A model generated the notes under the pieces. The model saw only the letters and a program-made list of their open reading frames with translations. It was not told the DNA's origin and did not search any database. This document shows, in pieces, positions 52,614 to 64,000 of a DNA stretch of 64,000 bases. The DNA is from Porphyridium purpureum (taxonomy: Eukaryota; Rhodophyta; Bangiophyceae; Porphyridiales; Porphyridiaceae). How positions within the stretch are numbered: the stretch's first letter is position 1; each line of letters opens with the position of its first letter. The position numbers were made by a program, and so were the translations under genes. Where the stretch lies: positions 310,001 to 374,000 of the forward strand of contig VRMN01000003.1 in assembly GCA_008690995.1 (NCBI GenBank), in the 5' to 3' direction.

Positions 52614-53229
52614 AGCTCCTGCACTGTCGTAGAATCTTCCCTTGTCCCTTACCGTTGCAATCGATTCACCTGACCGCAAACGCACGCAAGGCTGCCGACT
52701 TTGACGTGAGCTGCTTTATTCAGGGCACTTGTGCTGGCTTGTTCACGTTCCCGTCTCCGCTGTCGTCATTCTTTCATCAGACCGGAGTCTGCCCCGAAAT
52801 ATGGCAGGCTCGCGCAGTTATACGCCCGCGCTGCGACCCTTCAGCGCGTCAAATTTCTGTGCTCTCGCCAGGTGCAGCTCCATGTTTTTGTGTCCGTTTG
52901 TTCACCACTCCGCGGTCAACAACGTGCGAACTCACATCATCGAATCACAACTTCGTGCAGCTCGGGAGCCTCCGAGCGCAAGACTCGGGGATGGTTGGTG
53001 TACCAGGCGTGTCGGGGTGTACGACGCGGAGTCGCTCGTTTGACTTCCGTGACCGTGGCTGCAAGAGGCGAATTTTCACGATGACCAAACTACGGGGTTA
53101 CCGATCCATTGCTCCGGGGAGGGGTAGGGAATGGAAAATTGCGCGTCTGCGCAAACCGTGACCCGGTTCGTTCCTCGTTACGGCTACCTTGTCTCATCGC
53201 CGGGGCGTCAACGAAGTCACTGTGCTTGT

Positions 53230-53267
<38 letters not shown>

Positions 53268-55859
53268 CTGGGCCTCTCGAGGTGGCGCGGGGAAGGGAAA
53301 AACAGACAGAAAAAACAACAAAAATTGTGGTATCAATTCTCCGAGCCACCTGTGTGTATCTCGGCGACTCGGCCGTCGCCTGCGCCGGCAAGGTCGGCTG
53401 TGAAGAAAGGCCGACAGACTCTTCCAGGCACTCCTTCACTTTCCGAGTGGACAATTGGGTGGTCGCAAGGAATGACGCTCGTACACTTTGGGTGGCGCTC
53501 ACCCACCGACTGGTGCAAGATGCATCGCTTGCATCAAAAGTAACTGCCGCGACACTCAAAAAGTTGATTCTGAATCCGCGACATGGACGGGCGACGCCGC
53601 GCCTCGAAAACGCATCGCTCGCCCGTGCTTCTGAGGCGCAGCTGCGCCAGATCAGGTTTCTACCCTGTGCAACAGCGAAAGCCGTCGCTGGTGCAGCGTG
53701 TGTTTGATTGCGTCGCAGACGACAGTGTCGTTGTGTGCAAACACGGCTCAGGGGTCTCGCCGAGCGATGGTCGCAAGTATAAGAATGCGTGAGTGCGTTC
53801 TCGAATTGAGTGGCGCTCGCGGAAGTCCGTTGGCCTCAAGAGCGTCGCGAAAGCACGCAAGGACACAGATGCCAGCGGGAGTTCACAACTGGCGAGTAGA
53901 GGAAGTATGGCGCCTGCGGGTGCCCGGTTTGGATGCCGCTGCGGTCGAGATGCACACAGTGAGGGCCTGGTCAGGCCTCCAGTGGCGAAGGCAGGAAGCG
54001 AGCTGGGAGGCGGCTTGTTCGCCCGCCAGGGCAGCAAAGTGAACGAGTCCGAGTCGTTTGCCCCGGCGATCAACATGTGCGGTTCGTGCCGGCAAGGCCG
54101 CTCGCGCGAACGAAGTTCATGGATACACCGGGCGCACAACCTAGATCATGCGCCGCTCAAATCCGTGCCAGCTTCCACAGCACTGACAAGCGAATCTACT
54201 CACCCCGCGGATGGCGCCAAAGCTGGAGCTCTGGGAGCGCACAAACGCAAGCATCCGGACTGCGCCGATGCGCCTGGTCGTTTCCATGACACGAGCAGCC
54301 AGCAGTGACCAGCATCGGGTCGGAAGGTGCCTTTCCAGGTTTCGTCACAAGCCAACACTGCATGTAGAATGAAGAACTGGCTGAGCGTTCGTTTGACGCG
54401 GTGCGCAAAGCACACCGCTCGATGCAGCTGCAACCGAATAGCAGCGCGGTGTGTCTAGACCCGCCCACTTGGTATCCTGCTGTGACTGTGCCGTCGGGCT
54501 TCGCACGCGGACCCAATGCCAATGCCGCCGGCGGAAACGGCGTCTGTTGTGGCACCGCAGCGCTTCCCTTTCACTTCCGCCGCGTGAGCGCGCTGCCGGG
54601 GGTGGGGGTGGAGGTGGGGGCGGGCGTCATCGCGAAGAAACGCATGCAGGCCGGTGTTGCGCATCGTGGTGTGTGCCTGAGGATGCGACTGTGCGACACG
54701 GGGTCCTGCGTGCAACTTCCCAACCTGAAGTGCCGAGCGTGTTGCCGGTTTCGCGCCAAGCCGGCTGCGGCGCAGCGACAGACGCAGCAGCCGGTGTCCA
54801 CAGTCCAGCTGCTGGCGCGCCCGCCGCGCACCCACGCGGAGGATTGCCAGCATCTCATTCGGTTTGTCGTTGGTTAGGACTGCCCTCGTTCTGCGATGCA
54901 AAGAGCGCGAGTCACGCATGCTCCCAAACGCGTCGGCAACCTGACTCGCAAGCACGTGGTGGGATCGTGGATCGTGGATCGTGGGTAGTTGGCTGTGGAT
55001 CGAGTGCGGAGGATCAACGAGTTTGGACCTTGGTCTCAAACGCCTCCGCCGGGTATCTACATCAGGCTTGCCGAGAGTTGCTATGGAGTACCTGGAAGAT
55101 GGCAAGCGAATGCGGGGTACTGTAGACGGAGCACATTCGTGCTCCAAGCCGCCCTGCTTGTCGCGTATGAAGCTCAATTCTTGTGGGCTCAACTCTGTGT
55201 GTGGGTCTGCACCCCCGCGCAAGAATGGACACCTAGTAGCTGCCCCAGAGAAGACTGGAGACGTGCAGTCGCATGTTTAGGACGCAGGTCTGCAGCGTGT
55301 CACACAATCACTCGATGGCTTCGACAGTCGTTCCGCCTGCTTGCGCTTGCGCCGACACAGACGAGACGAAAGGTTTGACCAGACTCTCGATGACGGAGAA
55401 TGGAACAGATCGGTCAGACGGCTTCTTCGGCCGCCGCACAAGCGAAATCAGCGAGTCCGCCGCCTTTGTGTCCAAGATGAACATGTGCAGCGGTTGCTGG
55501 CAAGGCCGCTCGCGAAGAAGCTGTTGCTTTCTCCTTCTGTAGCGCAATCTAAAGCATGCAACGCTCAGACCCTTGCGCGATCCCCACGGAATGACAGAAC
55601 AAGTGCTGAAATCGGCAAGGAGGCCAGATGCTGCTCCGCCGGGCGCACAGTTGCACGCCTATCCGCAATGCGGCTGTGTACACCGTGGCTTCCATCACAA
55701 GAGCCATCCGTAGTGGTCATATTCGGCTGCCAAATGGACCTGACAACCTCTCCGGAGCAGGTAGATTGCGTTCCCGAAGAACAGTGTGAGAAAGAAAATA
55801 ATGATATTCATAAAAGCATAAACGACCAGGGTTCGAATCCTGCGCCTGCACTGGATAAC
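52614..55859. repeat. Array unit E spacer
   Basis: 3,246 bp. GT microsatellite 53226-53268, G-rich motif 54598-54624, two internal block copies. The right half carries variants shared with unit F (GGCCGCCGCACAAG, GACTCGCAAGCACG). A GGTTCGAATCC string near 55830 imitates a tRNA T-arm but has no tRNA around it. No convincing gene. Confidence 0.7.
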
Positions 55860-58319
55860 TTAAAAATTCTCTTTCGCGACAAGGACTCTGCACGTGCACA
55901 TCTGGACCTGTTTGTCCCGAAGCATTTGGTTCTTCACCGCGAACAAGTGCTCGGCTGTCACGCGATGCGCAACGCTCTGCAACTCGCGGGCAACTGCCGG
56001 TGCGCCGCAGTAGAAGACACCGACTGTCGACCCGTGGTTCGGGGAGCCTCTGTGTGCGCGCAGGATCGCAGCGCTCATGATTTTGTGCCAGTCAGGACGG
56101 CCCGCGATCAGCTCGTGTTGCGGGCCGCAGCGCGGCCGATCAAAAGGATCCAACTGGGCTAAAGTCTCGGGCGTCTCGCGCGTGGCGTACAACCGCAGCG
56201 AAAACGAGCGTGGGAGACTCCTTGCCGACTCGGCAAGATCCTCGGCCGCCCAGCTCATGCCGGTGTATGTTTTGTTCACCCAAATTCCTTGCAAACTGAA
56301 GTCATGGTCGAGTGGATCCACCGAAAGTCTGGACCCTTCAATGCTTCGACGCGGACGACTGGCTTCGCCTTCTGGATACCACCCGTCTTCAGCCTCAAAG
56401 AGCTCCGGCGGACGCGCTGTCGCATAGTAGATGAAAAAGATACGAACCGTGTGGACCACTGAGTACACGCCGTAGAACGAAAAGTACAGAACGGCATTCA
56501 GCCGTGATGGCGAAATGGCATCTGCAATTGAAGCCACAAGCGATGCGACAGTCATGGCCACAATTGCAAGTTCCATGACGAAGATAATCGACACAATGTA
56601 GCGCTTACCATACGACGCGCCGGACAGAATCACCTTGGGAACATAGATAAACAGGACGAGCAAAGTCGCAACAATTTCGATCGCCGCCGACGCAACACCC
56701 TTTTCAAAAATCCACACGCAAATCACGAGCGTCTCAAGCATGATAGAGATCAGAAATAAACAAATGTTGACCGTCATACTTTCAAGAATACTGGCCGCAA
56801 AAGCCACGCGAGCACGAAGTGTCATGGTCGTGCGCCTTACGCGTTCAAAGCCAAGAATGTCTGTGAAAGCGATGTCGCCATGATCCAACACGAATTGCTC
56901 CTCCTCGGTGAGGGGCAGTTCTGACAATTCGGTAGCGTTCCACGTACTTACTGACTTCGGTGACGACGCTGGGCTTTCCGCATTATGGAACGATTCGTCT
57001 CCCATCAAAAGTCGCGTCTCATCCACTATGTGATGCCACACAGAAAGCAGCGGCGTTACGCCTATACCGGTTCCAATCACGACAATGTGCTTGTACGCAC
57101 AGAAGTTTTGAGCAGGCGCACCGAAGCCGCCCCGCAAACTTGCCCCGACAATGCCTGCAGTCGATCCACTTTCCGCGTCGGTCGCCGTCGCGCTATTCGC
57201 TAGTTCCCACAGTGCTCCTGTCCAGCGACCGGCCGCCTTGATAAAGAACGTCGCCTCTCCGCGGTCGTTGGGCGCGGATGCTATCGTGAAGGCGTGCCAC
57301 TCCCACACAGAGATTTCCTTGATGCGAATGTCAGCATACTGACCCGCAGAGTACCTCTATCCAGGCACCTGCAGAATCAGCTTCGTCACCCTGTCTTCGC
57401 CATCCTCATGCGCGCTGATGTGGACCACGGTCGCCTCCCGGGCAGCGTGGCGCACGCGCCGCATGATGACGTCAATGATGTACAAGACCAGCGGGCCCGC
57501 CAAGAAGTACACCGTGATCGGGTACCCACGTTGCGTACCGTGAATGATGAGCAGCGGGATGGCAGACACAATCCCAAACACATGCGACAACCAGAAAATA
57601 CGAAACCCAATCGTGCTGCGCCGCACCCTCTCCAGCGTCGTCGCGAAAAACAGCAGAAACACAACGAAGAGTAAGATGCCCGTGATGAGCAGCTGCAGCG
57701 TCGCAAAGCCGGCACCAAACGTCCACACGGGGCCTCCGTCGTTGATGACAATCGCTTCCGTGGCATAGTTGACAACTTGCGGGACGGTGTGAATAACACA
57801 CCCGGCAATGACAATTGTCAGTGCGATCAAACGATGGTACTTTGGCATCACCTTGTCCACTGGAAACGCATACTGGATCGGCGTGCTCCGCACCCATGTC
57901 CAGAACCACTTGCTGCTGGTCACAAATAAGACTGCAGCGTTCCACGAGACCAACCGGCCAGCGCCACGTGCAATGGGCAACGTGTACCGCAGAATCTTAC
58001 TCTCCGTGGTCCAATGAGGTGCCGTGAATTCCCACACACCCCACGTTGCCATACAGATATCCAACGCAATCAGCAACGCGAGCGTGGCCAAGTTGGCGCC
58101 TTGGTTGGAGAAGAACGCCTCACTCCTCGTCCAGAACGAAACCACCCTGTGTTCACTGGCCTTGGTCTCCTTTGCCTTGCCCGTCTTCGCCTGTTCGCTG
58201 TTTGGTTGATATGCGGCATTTTCTCGCCCAGCTGTGCGCGCTGGCACCTCGTGTGCCCGTCGTGGAACGTCCCACGGTGCATCCGGAGGTAGTATTTCAG
58301 CGTCCGTGGCGGTCGCCAT
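55860..58319 (-). pseudogene. NADPH oxidase copy E, type 2, disrupted by an in-frame nonsense codon
   Basis: 819-codon NOX frame of type 2 (N-terminus MATATDAEILPP). It is otherwise collinear with C and keeps HAFTIAS, GTGIGVTP, YCGAPA and KENF. At 57357-57359 a tryptophan codon (TGG in PGWRYSAGQ, just before the FAD-binding motif) is TAG, so a normal product would stop after the membrane domain (about 320 aa) without flavin or NADPH domains. The surrounding bases match copy A rather than C (CCCGCAGAG and CCAGG), as if a tract came from an A-like donor. It could be a true pseudogene, a truncated product, or a consensus error. Confidence 0.8.
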
Positions 58320-58832
58320 GAGTGAACCTGTCCAACGTGCCTATGACTCGTCTCGCTCGGCCACGGAGTCCTTTACCAACGTGCGCGCGTACACTTGCTT
58401 TTGTACCCGCCCGTAGCATGTCCCAAACTGATGGGAGAGTAGCAGCCGCTCCCGCCGAATCTTTACACCGGCGCCTGTCGCAGTGAACAGTTCCGCACCA
58501 TGTGTTTCGTGGCGCACGCTCACCCGATACGCAGGGTGGCTGCGCGACTTCATACTGAATTAAGCTCAAAAATGGCGGTCGCCACGATCCGGAAGTTACT
58601 GAACACGCCGTCCCAAAACAGACGTCTTGGTTGTTGCCACGTCGACGGCTGAACTCGAACGGCGCGGGGGCGTGGAAGAAGGGCTGGGTGAACCGCGAGG
58701 AACCGTTGTAGAAATGGTCGGACTGGACACGTCGCGAGCGATTGGCCCGCACTCGGGTGCTTTACTTCCGTCAGCTTTCTTCGCGTCCGATCAGCTCTGT
58801 TCCTTCTTCAGCGTTTGCAGTTTGCCCAGCAA
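58320..58832 (-). promoter_or_regulatory. Type 2 NOX upstream region (copy E)
   Basis: 513 bp, nearly identical to the NOX C upstream region, with no insertion. Confidence 0.6.
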
Positions 58833-59057
58833 CTAGACAATGCGCTTGCGCTCGCCCACCGTGAGGCCCGTCCCCAGCGTCGTGCGCAGGTCGTCCTCCG
58901 AGAAGGCTAGCGCAACACGCTCGTGGATGTTCTGCTCAGTGAAGCGCGGCGCGATCTCTCCCAGACCCTCCAGTCCCATTTCTTCTGCAATGACGTTCAA
59001 CCGGCCATCTTTCCAGGTCCCGATGCCGCTACCTTCGCTTGCGGAAACGCTCGTCAT
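58833..59057 (-). CDS. Small SAM-domain protein, array copy 5
   Basis: 74 aa from ATG 59055-59057. The most divergent copy: leader GTWKDGRLN in place of GTCKGGRLD, plus NIHERV and RTTLG. The frame stays open and the SAM pattern is kept. Confidence 0.5.
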   Translation of the reverse strand: MTSVSASEGSGIGTWKDGRLNVIAEEMGLEGLGEIAPRFTEQNIHERVALAFSEDDLRTTLGTGLTVGERKRIV

Positions 59058-59669
59058 AGCTCCTGCACTGTCGTAGAATCTTCCCTTGTCCCTTACCGTT
59101 GCAAGCGATTCACCTGACCGCAAACGCACGCAAGGTTGCCGACTTTGACGTGAGCTGCTTTATTCAGGGCACTTGTGCTGGCTTGTTCACGTTCCCGTCT
59201 CCGCTGTCGTCATTCTTTCATCAGACCGGAGTCTGCCCCGAAAACTGGCAGGCTCGCGCATTTATACGCCCGCGCTGCGACCCTTCAGCGCGTCAAATTT
59301 CTGTGCTTTCGCCAGGTGCAGCTCCATGTTTTTGTGTCCGTTTGTTCACCACTCCGCGGTCAACAACGTGCGAACTCACATCATCGAATCACAACTTCGT
59401 GCAGCTCGGGAGCCTCCGAGCGCAAGACTCGGGGATGGTTGGTGTACCAGGCGTGCCGGGGTGTACGACGCGGAGTCGCTCGTTTGACTTCCGTGACCGT
59501 GGCTGCAAGAGGCGAATTTTCACGATGACCAAACTACGGGGTTACCGATCCATTGCTCCGGGGAGGGGTAGGGAATGGAAAATTGCGCGTCTGCGCAAAC
59601 CGTGACCCGGTTCATTCCTCGTTACGGCGACCTTGTCTCATCGCCGGGGCGTCAAGGAAGTCACTGTGC

Positions 59670-59711
<42 letters not shown>

Positions 59712-62301
59712 CTGGGCCTCTCGAGGTGGCGCGGGGAAGGGAAAAACAACAAAACAAACAAACGCTGGGAGGTATCCATTCGCCGAGCCACCTGTGTGTA
59801 TCTCGGTGACTCGGCCGTCGCCTGCGCCGGCAAGGTCGGCTGTGAAGAAAGGCCGACAGACTCTTCCAGGCACTCCTTCACTGTCCGAGTGGACAATTGG
59901 GTGGTCGCAAGGTGTGAAATTCGTACAGTTTGGGTGGCGCTCGCCCACCGAATGGTGCAAGATGCATCGCTTGCATCAAAAGTAACTGCCGCGACGCTCA
60001 AAAAGTTGATTCTGAATCCGCGACATGGGCGGGCGACGCCGCGCCTCGAAAACGCATCGCTCGCCCGTGCTTCTGAGGCGCAGCTGCGCCAGATCAGGTT
60101 TCTACCCTGTGCAACAGCGAAAGCCGTCGCTGGTGCAGCGTGTGTTTGATTGCGTCGCAGACGACAGTGTCGTTGTGTGCAAACACGGCTCAGTGGTCTC
60201 GCCGAGCGATGGTCGCAAGTATAAGAATGCGTGAGTGCGTTCTCGAATTGAGTGGCGCTCGCGGAAGTCCGTTGGCCTCAAGAGCGTCGCGAAAGCACGC
60301 AAGGACACAGATGCCAGCGGGAGTTCACAACTGGCGTGTAGAGGAAGTATGGCGCCTGCGGGTGCCCGGTTTGGATGCCGCTGCGGTCGAGATGCACACA
60401 GTGAGGGCCTGGTCAGGCCTCCAGTGGCGAAGGCAGGAAGCGAGCTGGGAGGCGGCTTGTTCGCCCGCCAGGGCAGCAAAGTGAACGAGTCCGAGTCGTT
60501 TGCCCCGGCGATCAACGTGTGCGGTTCGTGCCGGCAAGGCCGCTCGCGCGGACGAAGTTCATGGATACACCGGGCGCACAACCTAGATCATGCGCCGCTC
60601 AAATCCGTGCCAGGTTCCACAGCACTGACAAGCGAATCTACGCATCCCGCGGATGGCGCCAAAGCTGGAGCTCTGGGAGCGCACAAACGCAAGCATCCGG
60701 ACTGCGCCGATGCGCCTGGTCGTTTCCGTGACACGGGCAGCCAGCAGTGACCGGCATCGGGTCGGAAGGTGCCTTTCCAGGTTTCGTCACAAGCCAACAC
60801 TGCATGTAGAATGAAGAACTGGCTGAGCGTTCGTTTGACGCGGTGCGCAAAGCAGACCGCTCGATGCAGCTGCAACCGAATAGCAGCGCGGTGTGTCTAG
60901 ACCCGCCCACTTGGTATCCTGCTGTGACTGTGCCGTCGGGCTTCGCACGCGGACCCAATGCCAATGCCGCCGGCGGAAACGGCGTCTGTTGTGGCACCGC
61001 AGCGCTTCCCTTTCACTTCCGCCGCGTGAGCGCGCTGCCGGGGGTGGGGGTGGAGGTGGGGGCGGGCGTCATCGCGAAGAAACGCATGCAGGCCGGTGTT
61101 GCGCATCGTGGTGTGTGCCTGAGGATGCGACTGTGCGACACGGGGTCCTGCGTGCAACTTCCCAACCTGAAGTGCCGAGCGTGTTGCCGGTTTCGCGCCA
61201 AGCCGGCTGCGGCGCAGCGACAGACGCAGCAGCCGGTGTCCACAGTCCAGCTGCTGGCGCGCCCGCCGCGCACCCACGCGGAGGATTGCCAGCATCTCAT
61301 TCGGTTTGTCGTTGGTTAGGACTGCCCTCGTTCTGCGATGCAAAGAGCGCGAGTCACGCATGCTCCCAAACGCGTCGGCAACCTGACTCGCAAGCACGTG
61401 GTGGGATCGTGGATCGTGGATCGTGGGTAGTTGGCTGTGGATCGAGTGCGGAGGATCAACGAGTTTGGACCTTGGTCTCAAACGCCTCCGCCGGGTATCT
61501 ACATCAGGCTTGCCGAGAGTTGCTATGGAGTACCTGGAAGATGGCAAGCGAATGCGGGGTACTGTAGACGGAGCACATTCGTGCTCCAAGCCGCCCTGCT
61601 TGTCGCGTATGAAGCTCAATTCTTGTGGGCTCAACTCTGTGTGTGGGTCTGCACCCCCGCGCAAGAATGGACACCTAGTAGCTGCCCCAGAGAAGACTGG
61701 AGACGTGCAGTCGCATGTTTAGGACGCAGGTCTGCAGCGTGTCACACAATCACTCGATGGCTTCGACAGTCGTTCCGCCTGCTTGCGCTTGCGCCGACAC
61801 AGACGAGACGAAAGGTTTGACCAGACTCTCGATGACGGAGAATGGAACAGATCGCTCAGACGGCTTCTTCGGCCGCCGCACAAGCGAAATCAGCGAGTCC
61901 GCCGCCTTTGTGTCCAAGATGAACATGTGCAGCGGTTGCTGGCAAGGCCGCTCGCGAAGAAGCTGTTGCTTTCTCCTTCTGTAGCGCAATCTAAAGCACG
62001 CAACGCTCAGACCCTTGCGCGATCCCCACGGAATGACAGACCAAGTGCTGAAATCGGCAAGGAGGCCAGATGCTGCTCCGCCGGGCGCACAGTTGCACGC
62101 CTATCCGCAATGCGGCTGTGTACACCGTGGCTTCCATCACAAGAGCCATCCGTAGTGGTCATATTCGGCTGCCAAATGGACCTGACAACCTCTCCGGAGC
62201 AGGTAGATTGCGTTCCCGAAGAACAGTGTGAGAAAGAAAATAATGATATTCATAAAAGCATAAACGACCAGGTCTCGAATCCTGCGCCTGCACTGGATAA
62301 C
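59058..62301. repeat. Array unit F spacer
   Basis: 3,244 bp. GT microsatellite 59671-59712, G-rich motif 61040-61066, two internal block copies. Next to the microsatellite it carries the AACAAAACAAACAAACGCTGGGAGG version seen in unit A, while the NOX-proximal half follows unit E, so it is a mosaic. No convincing gene. Confidence 0.7.
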
Positions 62302-64000
62302 TTAAAAATTCTCCTTGGCGACAAGGACTCTGCACGTGCATATCTGGATCCTGTTGTCGCGAAGCATTTGCCTCTTCACCTCGAACAAATGCTCGGCTGT
62401 CACGCGATGCGCAACGCTCTGCAACTCGCGGGCAACTGCCGGTGCGCCGCAGTAGAAGACACCGACTGTCGACCCGTGGTTCGGGGAGCCTCTGTGTGCG
62501 CGCAGGATCGCAGCGCTCATGATTTTATGCCAGTCAGGACGACCGGCGATCAGCTCGTGTTGTGGGCCGCAGCGTGAGCGATCGAAGGGATCCAAACGGA
62601 CTAAGGTCTCAGGCTTGTCGCGTGTGGCGTAAAACTGCAGCGAAAACGAGCGTGGGAGACTCTTTGCCGACTCAGCAAGGTCCTCGGCCGCCCAGCTCAT
62701 GCCGGTGTATGTTTTGTTCACCCAAATTCCTTGCATACTGAAGTCATCGTCGAGTGGATCCACCGACAGGGTGGATCCCTCGTTGCTTTGACGCGAAGGA
62801 ACAGCGTATAGTTTCGTATGTCGCACATTTTCAGCCTCCAAGAGCTCCGGTGGACGCGCCGTCGCGTAATAGATGAAAAAGATACGCACCGTGTGGACCA
62901 GCGTGTACACACCGTAGAACGAAAAGTACAGAACGGCATTCAACAGTGATGGTGAAATCGCGTCTGCGATTGAAGCGGCGAGTGACGCAACAGTCATGGC
63001 CACAATTGCAAGTTCCATGACGAAGATAATCGACACAATGTAGCGCTTACCATACGACGCGCCCGACAGAATCACCTTGGGAACATAGATAAACAGGACG
63101 AGCAGGCTCGCAACAATTTCGATTGCAGCGGATTCCAAACTCTTTCCAAAAATCCATACGCACATGACAAGCGTCACGAGCATGATAGATATCAGAAATA
63201 AACAAATGTTGACCGTCATACTTTCAAGAATACTGGCCGCAAAGGCCACGCGAGCACGAAGTGTCATGGTCGCGCGACTAACGCGTTCAAAGCCAAGCAC
63301 GTCTGTGAACGCCATGTCGCCATGATCCAACACGAATTGCTCCTCCTCGGTGAGGGGCAGCTCGGGTACTTCGGGAGCGTTCCACGTCCTTTCTGATCCT
63401 GATGACGACAGGCCGTCCGCATCCTGCAACGATTCATCTCGCATCAAAATCCTCGTCTCATCCACTATGTGATGCCACACAGAAAGCAGCGGCGTCACAC
63501 CGATACCGCTTCCAATCACGACAATGTGCCTGTACGCAGAGAACTTTTGGGCAGGCGCACCGAAGCCGCCCCGCAAACTTGCCCCGACAATGCCTGCAGT
63601 AGATCCATTTTCCGCGTCGGTCGCTGTCGCACTGTTCGCTAGTTCCCACAGTGCTCCTGTCCAGCGACCGGCCGCCTTGATAAAGAACGTCGCCTCCCCG
63701 CGGTCGTTGGGCGCGGATGCTATCGTGAAGGCGTGCCACTCCCACACAGAGATTTCCTTGATGCGAATGTCAGCATACTGTCCTGCAGAGTACCTCCATC
63801 CGGGCACCTGCAGAATCAGCTTCGTCACCCTGTCTTCGCCATCCTCATGCGCGCTGATGTGGACCACGGTCGCCTCCCGGGCAGCGTGGCGCACGCGCCG
63901 CATGATGACGTCAATGATGTACAAGACCAGCGGGCCCGCCAAGAAGTACACCGTGATTGGGTACCCACGTTGCGTGCCGTGAATGATGAGCAGCGGGATG
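62302..64000 (-). CDS. NADPH oxidase copy F, partial (5' end outside window)
   Basis: The C-terminal ~565 codons of a NOX of the B/D group (IFGKSLESAA block), open to the right edge. Keeps HAFTIAS, YCGAPA and KENF. The NADPH loop reads GSGIGVTP instead of GTGIGVTP, a conservative change also found in other flavoreductases. Position 18,421 bp from D predicts that a type 1 promoter, and possibly another Copia, lies just outside. Confidence 0.83.
   Translation of the reverse strand, partial: IPLLIIHGTQRGYPITVYFLAGPLVLYIIDVIMRRVRHAAREATVVHISAHEDGEDRVTKLILQVPGWRYSAGQYADIRIKEISVWEWHAFTIASAPNDRGEATFFIKAAGRWTGALWELANSATATDAENGSTAGIVGASLRGGFGAPAQKFSAYRHIVVIGSGIGVTPLLSVWHHIVDETRILMRDESLQDADGLSSSGSERTWNAPEVPELPLTEEEQFVLDHGDMAFTDVLGFERVSRATMTLRARVAFAASILESMTVNICLFLISIMLVTLVMCVWIFGKSLESAAIEIVASLLVLFIYVPKVILSGASYGKRYIVSIIFVMELAIVAMTVASLAASIADAISPSLLNAVLYFSFYGVYTLVHTVRIFFIYYATARPPELLEAENVRHTKLYAVPSRQSNEGSTLSVDPLDDDFSMQGIWVNKTYTGMSWAAEDLAESAKSLPRSFSLQFYATRDKPETLVRLDPFDRSRCGPQHELIAGRPDWHKIMSAAILRAHRGSPNHGSTVGVFYCGAPAVARELQSVAHRVTAEHLFEVKRQMLRDNRIQICTCRVLVAKENF

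Noticed and set aside
55825-55845. tRNA T-arm-like GGTTCGAATCC
   Set aside because: No matching acceptor, D or anticodon arms nearby; other units read GTCTCGAATCC at the same place in the NOX 3' flank.

Overview
The window looks like nuclear DNA of a compact, intron-poor eukaryote, most likely a unicellular red alga such as Porphyridium (inference). Pointers are single-exon genes packed on both strands, rare short GT-AG introns (185 and 132 bp), mid-range GC, and NADPH oxidases (NOX) with a multi-helix membrane insert inside the NADPH-binding half, an architecture I recall being described for red-algal NOX proteins. No bacterial operon signals, tRNA or rRNA genes or CRISPR arrays were seen. 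Region 1 (1-9880) holds ordinary single-copy genes: NC2 beta/DR1 (two exons, minus, running off the left edge), an uncharacterised basic/acidic 512-aa protein, a 172-aa membrane or plastid-targeted candidate, a TRMT2A-type tRNA uracil-5-methyltransferase, a secreted Cys-rich protein ending in a Hedgehog-type Hint (Hog) domain, the ubiquitin-like splicing modifier UBL5/Hub1 (spliced), aprataxin, and the Fe-S assembly factor IBA57. Region 2 (9881 to the right edge) is a tandem array, all on the minus strand, of a NOX gene (about 818 aa) plus a roughly 3.2 kb spacer plus a tiny SAM-domain ORF. Six NOX copies (A-F) are present: A, B, C and D look intact, E has an in-frame nonsense codon, F runs off the window. 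Two promoter types alternate (type 1: A, B, D; type 2: C, E). Distances between copies show a higher-order unit of 18,421 bp (type-1 NOX + Copia element + type-2 NOX): C to E and D to F are each exactly 18,421, and B to D is 24,651, which is 18,421 plus a 6,230-bp insertion (6,226-bp Gypsy element plus a 4-bp duplication). Region 3, inside the array, is two Ty1/Copia elements (21834-33561 and 46485-51982) at the identical site, with the same GTCCT target duplication, 147 bp upstream of NOX B and NOX D. The first Copia carries a nested Ty3/Gypsy chromovirus (24441-30666). The implied order is Copia insertion upstream of a NOX gene, then tandem duplication of the 18.4-kb block, then Gypsy insertion into one duplicate. 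NOX enzymes move electrons from NADPH through FAD and two hemes to O2, giving extracellular superoxide. Why this locus is amplified, and whether the co-amplified SAM ORF or the LTRs upstream of B and D affect NOX output, are the main open questions.
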